From NCBI GenBank assembly GCA_902595535.1, contig CACJQI010000004.1, positions 1 to 64,000 on the forward strand: a stretch of 64,000 nt of DNA, in the 5' to 3' direction. The position numbers were made by a program, and so were the translations under genes. The DNA comes from an uncultured Pelagibacteraceae bacterium. Its GTDB lineage: Bacteria > Pseudomonadota > Alphaproteobacteria > Pelagibacterales > Pelagibacteraceae. Shown one piece after another: positions 24,587-32,455 of this stretch (position 1 is the stretch's first letter; every line of letters starts with the position of its first letter). Below the pieces are notes generated by a model. That model was not told where the DNA came from and ran no database searches. It worked only from the letters and a program-made list of their open reading frames with translations.

Positions 24587-26445
24587 TGGCTAAACATAAA
24601 ACACATTTTGAAGATTGCGATATATTGGTAGTTGGTGGCGGTATGGCTGGAACTGGTGCTACTTTTGAAGCTAGACACTGGGGAAGAGACATGAAAATTA
24701 TTTGTGTCGAAAAAGCTAATATTGATAGAAGTGGAGCAGTTGCTCAAGGACTTTATGCTATTAACTGCTACATGGGTATGCAGTGGGGTGAGAACCAACC
24801 AGAAGATCATGTAAGATATGCAAGAAATGATCTAATGGGAATGGTTAGAGAAGATTTGGGTTATGACATGGCAAGACACGTAGACTCAACAGTTCATATG
24901 TTTGATGAGTGGGGCCTTCCAATGATGAAGAATGAGGAAACTGGTAGATATTTAAGAGAAGGTAAATGGCAAATCATGATACATGGTGAAAGTTATAAAC
25001 CTATTGTTGCAGAAGCAGCAAAAAAATCTGCTGACAAAATTTACAACAGAATAATGATTACTCATCTTTTAATGGATGAAACCCAGGAGAATAGAGTAGG
25101 TGGAGCTGTTGGATTTAATATGAGAACTGGAGACTTTCATGTGTTTAGAGCTAAAGCAGTAATTGTAGCTGCTGGTGGTGCTTCTCATATATTTAAGCCT
25201 AGAGCTGTAGGTGAAGGTATGGGAAGAACTTGGTATGCTCCTTGGAGTAATGGATCAGCTTATGCTTTACCGATAGCAGCAGGCGCAAAAATGACACAAA
25301 TGGAAAACAGAATTGTGTTGTGCAGATTTAAAGATGGATATGGTCCTGTTGGTGCTTATTTTTTACATTTAAAAACTTATACTCAAAATGCCAATGGTGA
25401 AAACTATGAGAAGAAATGGTATGAGCAAACTAAAGAGTTAGTTGGAGAATATATTGATCATCATCCAACTCCGACCTGTTTAAGAAACCATGCTTTTATT
25501 CAAGAGACTATGGCGGGTGGTGGACCAATTCATATGGTTACAACTGAAGCTTTCCAAGACCCACACTTAGAAACTGTTGGATGGGAGAACTTTTTAGGTA
25601 TGACTGTTGGACAAGCAGTTGTTTGGGCATCTCAAAATATCGATCCAAAGTATACAAATCCAGAATTAACTACTTCTGAGCCATATGTTATGGGTTCTCA
25701 CGCTACTTGTTCAGGGGCATGGGTAAGTGGACCAGAGGATCTATCTCCACCAGAATATTTCTGGGGATACAATAGAATGCTTACAATTGATGGACTTTTT
25801 GGAGCTGGTGATACTGTAGGTGGAAGTGCTCATAAATTTTCATCAGGCTCATTTACAGAAGGTAGATTAGCTGCAAAAGCGGCAGTTAAATATATCGAGG
25901 ACAAAAAAGCTGAAGGTTTAAAGGTATCTGATAAACAATGTGAAGATTTTAAAACTAAAGTTTATAAACCTCTAGAAACATATACAGTTGCTCAAAATGA
26001 AATTACTGGAGGTACAGTATCTCCTAGTTATATCTCTCCAATTCAAGGATTACAGCGTTTACAAAGAATAATGGATGAATATGTAGGGGGAATTGCGACT
26101 AATTATATGACTAATGCCAATATGTTAAAAAGAGGTTTGGAGCTTTTAGCTTGGTTGGAAGAAGATCTTGAAAACGTTGGAGCTGAGGATTATCACCAAC
26201 TTATGAGAGCTTGGGAGCTTAAACACAGAGCTCTTACTTCACAGTGCGTTACAGAACATACTATGTTTAGAGAAGAAACTAGATGGCCTGGATATTATTA
26301 CAGAGGTGATCATATGAAACTTGATGATGACAACTGGCATTGTCTAACAGTTTCTAGAAGGGATCCTAAAACTGGTAAATTTAGTATGGAGAAGGTTCCT
26401 GTCTACCATATAGTGGATGAGAACGAGAAGAAAAAAGCTTCTTAA
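24586..26445 (+). CDS. aprA: Adenylylsulfate reductase alpha subunit
   Basis: 619 residues, an FAD flavoprotein of the fumarate-reductase group. It has the dinucleotide motif V-V-G-G-G-M-A-G-T-G near residue 16, N-I-D-R-S-G-A-V-A-Q-G-L, the H-A-T-C-S-G-A-W region and F-G-A-G-D-T-V-G-G-S-A-H-K-F-S-S-G-S-F-T-E-G-R close to the FAD end. It converts APS and sulfite/AMP into each other. The length matches AprA. It is co-transcribed with aprM and aprB and followed 21 bases later by an unknown small gene. Together they link to the persulfide-derived sulfite made by the neighbouring operon. Confidence 0.97.
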   Translation: MAKHKTHFEDCDILVVGGGMAGTGATFEARHWGRDMKIICVEKANIDRSGAVAQGLYAINCYMGMQWGENQPEDHVRYARNDLMGMVREDLGYDMARHVDSTVHMFDEWGLPMMKNEETGRYLREGKWQIMIHGESYKPIVAEAAKKSADKIYNRIMITHLLMDETQENRVGGAVGFNMRTGDFHVFRAKAVIVAAGGASHIFKPRAVGEGMGRTWYAPWSNGSAYALPIAAGAKMTQMENRIVLCRFKDGYGPVGAYFLHLKTYTQNANGENYEKKWYEQTKELVGEYIDHHPTPTCLRNHAFIQETMAGGGPIHMVTTEAFQDPHLETVGWENFLGMTVGQAVVWASQNIDPKYTNPELTTSEPYVMGSHATCSGAWVSGPEDLSPPEYFWGYNRMLTIDGLFGAGDTVGGSAHKFSSGSFTEGRLAAKAAVKYIEDKKAEGLKVSDKQCEDFKTKVYKPLETYTVAQNEITGGTVSPSYISPIQGLQRLQRIMDEYVGGIATNYMTNANMLKRGLELLAWLEEDLENVGAEDYHQLMRAWELKHRALTSQCVTEHTMFREETRWPGYYYRGDHMKLDDDNWHCLTVSRRDPKTGKFSMEKVPVYHIVDENEKKKAS

Positions 26446-26466
26446 TTAAACTTTTAAGTACTCAGT

Positions 26467-26817
26467 ATGGATATATTGTCGATGACAGATGATGAGGTTT
26501 ATACAGTAGCTAAACCTATCTGGGAAAATTTAGTGAAATCATCAAATATTAAAGACTACGGAGGGTTTACAAGGGACTTTTCAACACAAATGCTTTTTGG
26601 AGCTAACGAAGTAGAACTTGGCAAACAGTGGGCTAACAATAAGATAATAACGAATTTAAAGGAAACTTTTGAACCATTTGGATGCCTTAGAAGAGGTATA
26701 CATGTTACTGTTCTTATAAAACAAACTAATACAGAAATTTCAGGTGAGTTTTTGGGCAGACTTGTTTTGGGAATAGAGGATGATGTTGTTAAGGTTTTTG
26801 GAGCAACTATATATTAA
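26467..26817 (+). CDS. Hypothetical protein downstream of aprA
   Basis: Not recognised. A 116-residue soluble protein with balanced charge and one Cys in F-G-C-L-R-R. No signal peptide or transmembrane segment is seen. It lies 21 bases downstream of aprA in the same direction, so it is most likely part of the apr operon and may be an accessory or maturation factor. It has no resemblance to QmoABC, Hdr or DsrC that I can see. The context argues for a sulfur-related role; the sequence itself gives no mechanism. Confidence 0.7.
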   Translation: MDILSMTDDEVYTVAKPIWENLVKSSNIKDYGGFTRDFSTQMLFGANEVELGKQWANNKIITNLKETFEPFGCLRRGIHVTVLIKQTNTEISGEFLGRLVLGIEDDVVKVFGATIY

Positions 26818-26838
26818 ATAAAATTTAATCAAATCTTA

Positions 26839-26863
26839 AATATTTGTTTGACAAATATTGTCA
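26839..26863. promoter_or_regulatory. Overlapping inverted repeats upstream of small ORF and tauE-like gene
   Basis: Two nested inverted repeats share bases: AATATTTGT/ACAAATATT (26839-26847 and 26851-26859) and TGACAA/TTGTCA (26849-26854 and 26858-26863). A TTGACA hexamer lies at 26848-26853, which could be a -35 element. The position, just before a small ORF and 180 bases before the exporter gene, fits an operator. The regulator is unknown. Confidence 0.4.
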
Positions 26864-26882
26864 CGGGTGTAATGACGGTTAA

Positions 26883-27017
26883 ATGTTACTTTCTAACGTA
26901 AAAATCATAAATAAAATCAAAGATATTAAAGTTGTTATAATAAAAACAGGTATATTTATGAGCCTTGCTGCTTATTGGGGTGTTATATTAGTTGGAACAT
27001 TTATCACATTTAACTAA
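26883..27017 (+). CDS. Small membrane peptide, 44 aa (or 19 aa from internal start)
   Basis: The frame starting at 26883 encodes a basic amphipathic N-terminal part and a hydrophobic C-terminal helix M-S-L-A-A-Y-W-G-V-I-L-V-G-T-F-I-T-F-N. An in-frame ATG at 26958 begins exactly at that helix and is preceded by ACAGG, so the product may be only 19 residues. It ends 28 bases before the exporter gene. Small single-helix peptides often assist membrane transporters or respiratory complexes; nothing more specific can be said. Confidence 0.4.
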   Translation: MLLSNVKIINKIKDIKVVIIKTGIFMSLAAYWGVILVGTFITFN

Positions 27018-27045
27018 GTTGTTTATTAACAACTTTTAAATTTTT

Positions 27046-28125
27046 ATGGAAGTATTTTTACCCATAGCTCAAGTCTTTGTTAATCCTATCGAAATACTTT
27101 TGTTAAGTGCAATTGTTGGAGTGCTATCTGGTTTATTTGGTGTAGGAGGTGGTTTTTTAATGACGCCATTTCTAATTTTTTTAGGTGTACCTCCAGTGTA
27201 TGCAGTTGCTAATGAAGCTAATAATATTTTGGCTACATCAGTATCAGGATCTACAACTCATTATCTAAAAAATACTTTAGATTATAAAATGGGCTTTATG
27301 ATTGTTATTGGTGGAACAATTGGAACTGCTTTAGGGATTTATACTTTTACATATTTTAAAGGTATAGGAAAAATAGATACAGTTATTTCTTTAGCTTACA
27401 TGTATATACTAGCTATCATTGGTACATTAATGTTGGTGGAAAGTCTTAGAGAAATAGATAGAGTTAAAAGAAATATTGTAATTAAAAAAAAATTACATGT
27501 TCACTATTGGATTCATGGTCTTCCATTACGAATGAGATTTCCAAAATCAAAATTATATGAAAGTGTATTTACGCCAATTTTGATAGGTTTATTGGTGGGA
27601 TTTATTGCATCAATAATGGGAATAGGTGGGGCCTTTATTTTGGTACCTGCGATGATTTATATTATTAAAATGCCAACAAGATTAGTTCCTGGAACTTCTT
27701 TGTTTGTAACTATTTTTGTAAGTGTAATAGTTACTTTTTTACATTCATTTAACTATGGTTCAATAGATTTAATGTTAGTATTAATGTTAGTTATTGGATC
27801 TATTATAGGTGTTCAATTAGGACAAAAACTTGGAGAAAAAATTGATAGTTCTGGGCTTAGAGCATTGCTAGCAATCTTGCTGTTAGTTGTTGGTATAGCC
27901 ATTGCCTATGATACTTTTTTTGCAGAACAGGCTCAAAATGAACTAACTAATATATCAAATTCAGATTTAAACATTTTCTCAAAATTTATTCTAGAATTTT
28001 CAAATGACATGCCATTTTTTTATGGGTTGTTTTCAATTATGTTTGCTATTTTTCTAGGAGTAGCAGCAGCTTTTATTAGACGTTTTGTTTCTAACTTTAA
28101 AAAAAAAATTTTTATGAAGTCTTAA
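27046..28125 (+). CDS. TauE/SafE-family sulfite/sulfonate exporter
   Basis: 359 residues with about eight or nine transmembrane helices in two repeats, each with the family signature: G-V-L-S-G-L-F-G-V-G-G-G-F-L-M-T-P near residue 25 and G-F-I-A-S-I-M-G-I-G-G-A-F-I-L-V-P near residue 185. It is longer than the usual 250 residues because of a charged cytoplasmic loop between the repeats (about residues 140-180) and an extended C-terminus. Members export sulfite, sulfoacetate or similar anions. Downstream of the apr genes this fits disposal of sulfite or sulfate. It converges on the YeiH-like gene. Confidence 0.85.
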   Translation: MEVFLPIAQVFVNPIEILLLSAIVGVLSGLFGVGGGFLMTPFLIFLGVPPVYAVANEANNILATSVSGSTTHYLKNTLDYKMGFMIVIGGTIGTALGIYTFTYFKGIGKIDTVISLAYMYILAIIGTLMLVESLREIDRVKRNIVIKKKLHVHYWIHGLPLRMRFPKSKLYESVFTPILIGLLVGFIASIMGIGGAFILVPAMIYIIKMPTRLVPGTSLFVTIFVSVIVTFLHSFNYGSIDLMLVLMLVIGSIIGVQLGQKLGEKIDSSGLRALLAILLLVVGIAIAYDTFFAEQAQNELTNISNSDLNIFSKFILEFSNDMPFFYGLFSIMFAIFLGVAAAFIRRFVSNFKKKIFMKS

Positions 28126-28134
28126 GTGTTAATT

Positions 28135-29220
28135 CTAATAGATAAATTTAATTAAAGTTTCAATATATATAAGACTTATAAAGCCAACTGTAATAGCTGC
28201 AATTAAACCAACAACAAAAGGTTTATAACCCATTGATTTTAATTCACTTAAATTAATTGAAATTCCTACAGCAGCCATGGCCATAGTTAAAAATACTGTT
28301 GTTAAAGTTTTTAAATATCCAATTAAGTTAAGCCATAAACCATAATTGTTACTTTCAGCTGTAAAAAACTGATCACCAATATTTCTAATAACAATCATTC
28401 CTATGAAACCAATGACAAAATAAGGAAAAATACTTAATATAGAGTAATTTTGAGTTTTTAATTCACCTCGGTTATATAAAAATGCAAATAAAGGTATCAA
28501 AATTACTAAAAAGGTATTTCTTATTAACTTAGTAACAGTTGCAACATTTAATGTTTCGGGGCTATTGAATTGCTGGTCATAGATTAAACCTGCTGCCGCA
28601 ACTTGAGACGTCTCATGAATAGATGTACCCAAAAATAAACCAGTTTTTAAAACATCATTATCAAAATACCATTCAGCAAAATATGGATAAATAATCATTG
28701 CAATAACTCCAAACAATGTAATATTTGCAATTGCGTAAGCTACCTCTGATTTTTTTGCATTAATAACCGGTGCTGTAGCAACAATTGCAGTCGCCCCACA
28801 AACACTAGTACCTATAGCTATCAAGTAAGACATCTTTGATGAAATAGGTACTTTTTTAATTAATAATTTAACAAGTATTAATACACCAACAATACAAATA
28901 GTAATTAATGGTATAGCGATAGATCCAAATTTAATAAGCTCTTCAAAGCTCAATCTTATTCCTAAAAAAATTATTCCTAACTTTAAGATATATTGTTGTG
29001 TAAAATCTAAACCAACCATCATGCCTGGTCTTGGAGTGAATGAATTACCCATTAAAATTCCAAGTAAAATTGCAATTAGAACTGTTGAAATTGGACTTTT
29101 AGAAGTTTCAAAAATTTCTATAGCTAAAAGATTATTTATTCCCTGAGAGAATAAACAAAACACTAATGCTAAAACAACACCAGGTAAAATAGATTTAAAG
29201 TAATTAAATTTTACGTACAT
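28135..29220 (-). CDS. YeiH/UPF0324-family putative sulfate exporter
   Basis: 361 residues with about ten transmembrane helices. It shows UPF0324 marks such as G-I-I-F-L-G-I-R-L-S-F, G-T-S-V-C-G-A-T-A-I-V-A-T-A-P-V-I and the G-T-S-I-H-E-T-S-Q-V-A-A-A-G block. The family is described as putative sulfate exporters, without firm biochemistry. It is placed tail to tail with the TauE-like gene, so two different oxyanion exporters flank the apr locus. A direct repeat covers its start codon (29215-29265). Confidence 0.82.
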   Translation of the reverse strand: MYVKFNYFKSILPGVVLALVFCLFSQGINNLLAIEIFETSKSPISTVLIAILLGILMGNSFTPRPGMMVGLDFTQQYILKLGIIFLGIRLSFEELIKFGSIAIPLITICIVGVLILVKLLIKKVPISSKMSYLIAIGTSVCGATAIVATAPVINAKKSEVAYAIANITLFGVIAMIIYPYFAEWYFDNDVLKTGLFLGTSIHETSQVAAAGLIYDQQFNSPETLNVATVTKLIRNTFLVILIPLFAFLYNRGELKTQNYSILSIFPYFVIGFIGMIVIRNIGDQFFTAESNNYGLWLNLIGYLKTLTTVFLTMAMAAVGISINLSELKSMGYKPFVVGLIAAITVGFISLIYIETLIKFIY

Positions 29221-29265
29221 AGTTTTTTTTCAACAAATTTATGTACATAGTTTTTTTTAACAAAT
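29215..29265. repeat. Short tandem direct repeat at YeiH-like start
   Basis: The segment GTACATAGTTTTTTTT with a following AACAAAT occurs twice, at about 29215 and 29243, spaced 28 bases apart; the first copy includes the start codon (CAT on the plus strand) of the YeiH-like gene. It marks the border to the polysaccharide island. It looks like a slippage duplication, and the spacing puts both copies on nearly the same helix face only loosely. Confidence 0.6.
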
Positions 29266-29278
29266 AAATAATTATCAT

Positions 29279-30226
29279 TTAATCTTTAAATGATTTTTTA
29301 TCCAAACTATTGATTGTAGACAATATACCATCTTTTAAAGAAATTTTTGGTTTCCATCCTGTTGATTTAATTTTTGATGAGTCAATTAATTTTCTATATG
29401 TACCATTTAATTTACTTTTATCGAATAAAATTTTAACTTTATATTTTAAAACCCTAGATATTAATTTAGTTAGTTCATTTATTGTAATGTCCTGTCCGAA
29501 ACCTATATTAATAAATTGATGTTGTTTAGTTACTAAATTAAGATATTTTTTTTTAGAAAAATTCATAATTTTTATACAAGCTTTAGCAAAATCATCAACA
29601 TGCAAAAACTCTCTTTTCGGTTTTCCATTTCCCCATATCATTATTTTCTTTTTATTATTAATTTTAGCATTATAAATTTTTCTAATTAATGCTATTAGCA
29701 CATGACTATTAAGTTTATCAAAATTATCATTAGGACCATATAAGTTAGTAGGTATTACAACTCTATAATCAGTGCCGTATTGATTATTAAAACTTTCGCA
29801 CATTTTTATTCCAGCAATTTTGGCTAATGCATAGCTTTCACTCGATTTTTCAAGTTTTCCATTAAGTAAAAAATTTTCTTTAATTGGTGATTTACTATTT
29901 TTTGGATATATACAAGATGATCCTAAGAAAAGTAACTTTTTAACCTTACTTTTGTAGCATGATATAATACAATTGTTTTGTATTTGTAAATTTTTATAAA
30001 TGAAATCTGCAGGATATTTTAAATTTGCATAAATGCCACCTTCTTTCGCTGTACAAAAGTAGACTTGATCAAATCTATTTCTTTTAAAATACTTTAAAGT
30101 TTGATCATAATTTAACAAATCAAGTTTACTTTTATCTGCAGTAAAAATTTTATATTTTTTTGAAAGTTTTTTTTTAAGTGCAAAACCGACCATACTATCA
30201 TGTTCAGCAATAAATATTTTTTTCAT
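29279..30226 (-). CDS. GDP-L-fucose synthase/ColC-like epimerase-reductase
   Basis: 315 residues, extended SDR. The catalytic residues of GDP-fucose synthase are conserved: S-S-C-I-Y-P (Ser104, Cys105), Y-x-x-x-K at Tyr132/Lys136 and the His near residue 175 (N-S-H-V-L). G-N-G-K-P-K-R-E-F-L-H-V-D-D is also typical. The N-terminal NADP loop, normally G-H-x-G-M-V-G, reads A-E-H-D-S-M-V-G, losing two glycines. ColC of colitose synthesis belongs to the same family, and a ColD-like enzyme is nearby, so a ColC-type role on a GDP-4-keto sugar is as likely as fucose synthesis. No gmd is in the window. Confidence 0.8.
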   Translation of the reverse strand: MKKIFIAEHDSMVGFALKKKLSKKYKIFTADKSKLDLLNYDQTLKYFKRNRFDQVYFCTAKEGGIYANLKYPADFIYKNLQIQNNCIISCYKSKVKKLLFLGSSCIYPKNSKSPIKENFLLNGKLEKSSESYALAKIAGIKMCESFNNQYGTDYRVVIPTNLYGPNDNFDKLNSHVLIALIRKIYNAKINNKKKIMIWGNGKPKREFLHVDDFAKACIKIMNFSKKKYLNLVTKQHQFINIGFGQDITINELTKLISRVLKYKVKILFDKSKLNGTYRKLIDSSKIKSTGWKPKISLKDGILSTINSLDKKSFKD

Positions 30227-30244
30227 ATTAATTAATTTTTTATA

Positions 30245-31798
30245 TCATTTTTTATTGTAAGAAATATTGTCAAATTCATAGAGCCTTCTTTTAAGTCTAA
30301 TTTTTGTCATATCAATAATATTATTTTTTGCATTTGCTCCAAATTTTTTTTCTATCTTGATTAAAAAATCTTTATTTTGATGATATTCTAAAAACTTTTC
30401 ATCTCTTAATTTCAATATTTCTGATGCTGTTAAATTTTTGGTTGGTAATGGAAGAGTTTCGTAAGAATGAAATGAATACCCTTCATAGTTATTTGGTAAT
30501 AATGTTTCATTTTCTAATGCCTGTTTATAAAGCAAACTTCCAGGCAAAGCCATCGCCGCATATGTATTCCAACCTAAAGTATTAAGTTTAAGACTTAATT
30601 GAAAAGTTTTTTCTATTGTTTTTTTTGTATCACCAGGTAATCCATAGATATAGTTCGCCATTACCTCAATATCAGACTCATGTATTTGCTTAACTACATT
30701 TTCTACATCAACGTCTTCAAACTTACCTTTAGTTACCTCTAGTCTTACTTTTTTATCTCCACTCTCAATTCCTAGTGCCAACCACTTAATTCCCGCTTTT
30801 CTAACTTTTTTTAAAATATTCTTATTGCTTATCGTATCAATTCTTGAATAAGCCCACATTTTTAATTTATCATCTTTGTTTTCTTTGCTTAATGCTTCGC
30901 ATAGAGGTAAATAATATTTTTTATTTAACAAAAACATTTCATCAGTTATCTTGATTGTTTTAACACCTAGTTTAAATAGTTTCTTAAATTCCTTGATAAT
31001 AAAGTCTGTTGACCAAAACCTCATTCCACTGTAGTTTGATGATACACCAATATCATCATTATCATTTTTGTTAATTATATTTATCATACAAAAACTACAC
31101 TTAAATTGACATCCAAGTGAAGTTTGAATCGCAGCGTAGGGAGATCTAAATTCATTTCTATATTCTGCGTGCCACATTGGTGCCCTATATAAATCAAGTG
31201 GTTTAAATTTGTATGGTAATAAATCCCAGGCATATCCTGGTAAATCTATATCCATTCTATTTTGAGGTACTATACTTTCAGGTAGATTAAAAATAATTTT
31301 ATCATTATTCCTAATTATTATTCCTTTAATTGATACCAAATTTTCAAAGTCTAATTGCTTTAAACAAAGTAAATTATGCAATGCATATACACCTTCGTTA
31401 ATAAAACCTATGTCGAATGATTTTTCTTTTTCCATAGTTTCTTTTGGAAGAGCTTGAATATGTGATCCTATAATACCAATTTTAAAATTTTTATTTTTTT
31501 TCTTAATATAATTTGATAAATCTGAAGCACCTACCATATTTGTTGTTCCTGCATTAACGTTTTGTCCATATACGACAAAGCAAATAAGTTTTGGTTTTAA
31601 TTCCTCTAATTTTAAGTAGGCATTTTTAATAGAAAGATTTTCAGCATTACAATCAAGTATACCCACTTTGAATCCTTTTTTTCTGCAGCTTTCTGCTAGT
31701 AAAAGAGACCATGTTGGTGTCTCTATTGAAGCATATTTATTAGCTAAATTCTGATAATTTTTACTTAAACTATTTGGGTTGACAAAAATAACATCCAT
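30245..31798 (-). CDS. Cobalamin-binding-domain radical SAM enzyme
   Basis: 517 residues. The N-terminal about 180 residues show a B12-binding Rossmann fold (M-D-V-I-F-V-N-P-N start, G-I-I-G-S-H-I-Q-A-L-P-K-E strand-loop). It is followed by a radical SAM domain with C-x-x-x-C-x-x-C at Cys230/234/237. G-I-E-S-G-D and Y-I-Y-G-L-P-G-D belong to the SAM barrel. Class-B enzymes of this kind methylate unactivated carbons or rearrange substrates. It is divergent from the thiamine-dependent pair with an 18-base gap, inside the polysaccharide island, so a sugar or lipid carrier is the likely substrate. The reaction is unknown. Confidence 0.85.
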   Translation of the reverse strand: MDVIFVNPNSLSKNYQNLANKYASIETPTWSLLLAESCRKKGFKVGILDCNAENLSIKNAYLKLEELKPKLICFVVYGQNVNAGTTNMVGASDLSNYIKKKNKNFKIGIIGSHIQALPKETMEKEKSFDIGFINEGVYALHNLLCLKQLDFENLVSIKGIIIRNNDKIIFNLPESIVPQNRMDIDLPGYAWDLLPYKFKPLDLYRAPMWHAEYRNEFRSPYAAIQTSLGCQFKCSFCMINIINKNDNDDIGVSSNYSGMRFWSTDFIIKEFKKLFKLGVKTIKITDEMFLLNKKYYLPLCEALSKENKDDKLKMWAYSRIDTISNKNILKKVRKAGIKWLALGIESGDKKVRLEVTKGKFEDVDVENVVKQIHESDIEVMANYIYGLPGDTKKTIEKTFQLSLKLNTLGWNTYAAMALPGSLLYKQALENETLLPNNYEGYSFHSYETLPLPTKNLTASEILKLRDEKFLEYHQNKDFLIKIEKKFGANAKNNIIDMTKIRLKRRLYEFDNISYNKK

Positions 31799-31816
31799 AA
31801 TTAGATCAGATCTTCA

Positions 31817-32455
31817 ATGATTTACTATTTTAAAAAATTAAATAAAACAAGAAAAATTAATATTACTATAGAAGAAATGAAGTTTTTTGAAAAAAAAATT
31901 GCTTTGGATTATGAAAAAGCAAAAATAAAAGGACCAATCCATTTATCAAATGGAAACGAAAAAAACCTAATTGAAATATTTTCTTTCATTCATAAAGATG
32001 ACTGGGTATTTTCTTCTTGGAGAAATCATTATCATGCTCTTTTACATGGTGTTAAAAAAGAAAAAATTCTAGATTTCATTTATTCAGGAAAAAGTATGAG
32101 TATATCCTCAAAAAAACCAAAGTTTTTTGCAAGTTCTATTGTTGGTGGAGTAATACCGATAGCTCTCGGAACTTCTTTGGCATTAAAAAAAAAAAAATCA
32201 AAAAATAAAGTATTTTGCTTTGTTGGTGATATGACAGCAGAAACAGGAATATTTTATGAAGCATATAAATATTCTCAACAGAAAAAATTACCATTAATAT
32301 TTGTTGTTGAAGATAATAATCTAAGCACTAATACCCCTACAGATAAAACTTGGAGCAGAAAGAAATTCAATTTAAAATTTTTTAAAAATGTAATTTGGTA
32401 TAAATATAAAAACTTTTATCCTCATCATGGCACTGGAAAGTGGGTTTTATTTTAA
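31817..32455 (+). CDS. Thiamine-diphosphate enzyme, E1-alpha-like subunit, PP domain only
   Basis: 212 residues, against about 330 in ordinary E1 alpha. It carries the ThDP-binding G-D-x-(about 28)-N-N motif: G-D-M-T-A-E-T-G from Gly137 and E-D-N-N-L-S at Asn167/168. G-G-V-I-P-I-A-L-G-T-S-L-A-L before it matches the E1 core. The C-terminal helical part of E1 alpha is missing. The stop overlaps the beta-like start as TAATG. No lipoyl E2 or E3 gene is nearby, so a 2-oxo acid dehydrogenase complex is unlikely. C2-unit transfer to a sugar ketone is my inference. Confidence 0.75.
   Translation: MIYYFKKLNKTRKINITIEEMKFFEKKIALDYEKAKIKGPIHLSNGNEKNLIEIFSFIHKDDWVFSSWRNHYHALLHGVKKEKILDFIYSGKSMSISSKKPKFFASSIVGGVIPIALGTSLALKKKKSKNKVFCFVGDMTAETGIFYEAYKYSQQKKLPLIFVVEDNNLSTNTPTDKTWSRKKFNLKFFKNVIWYKYKNFYPHHGTGKWVLF

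Noticed and set aside
26848..26863. FNR/CRP-type site formed by TTGAC and GTCA halves
   Set aside because: The spacing between halves is too large for the usual TTGAC-N4-GTCAA arrangement, so it is only reported as an unnamed inverted repeat.
32440..32454. GTG start for the E1-beta-like gene
   Set aside because: The in-frame ATG at 32455 overlaps the upstream stop as TAATG, the usual junction in this genome.
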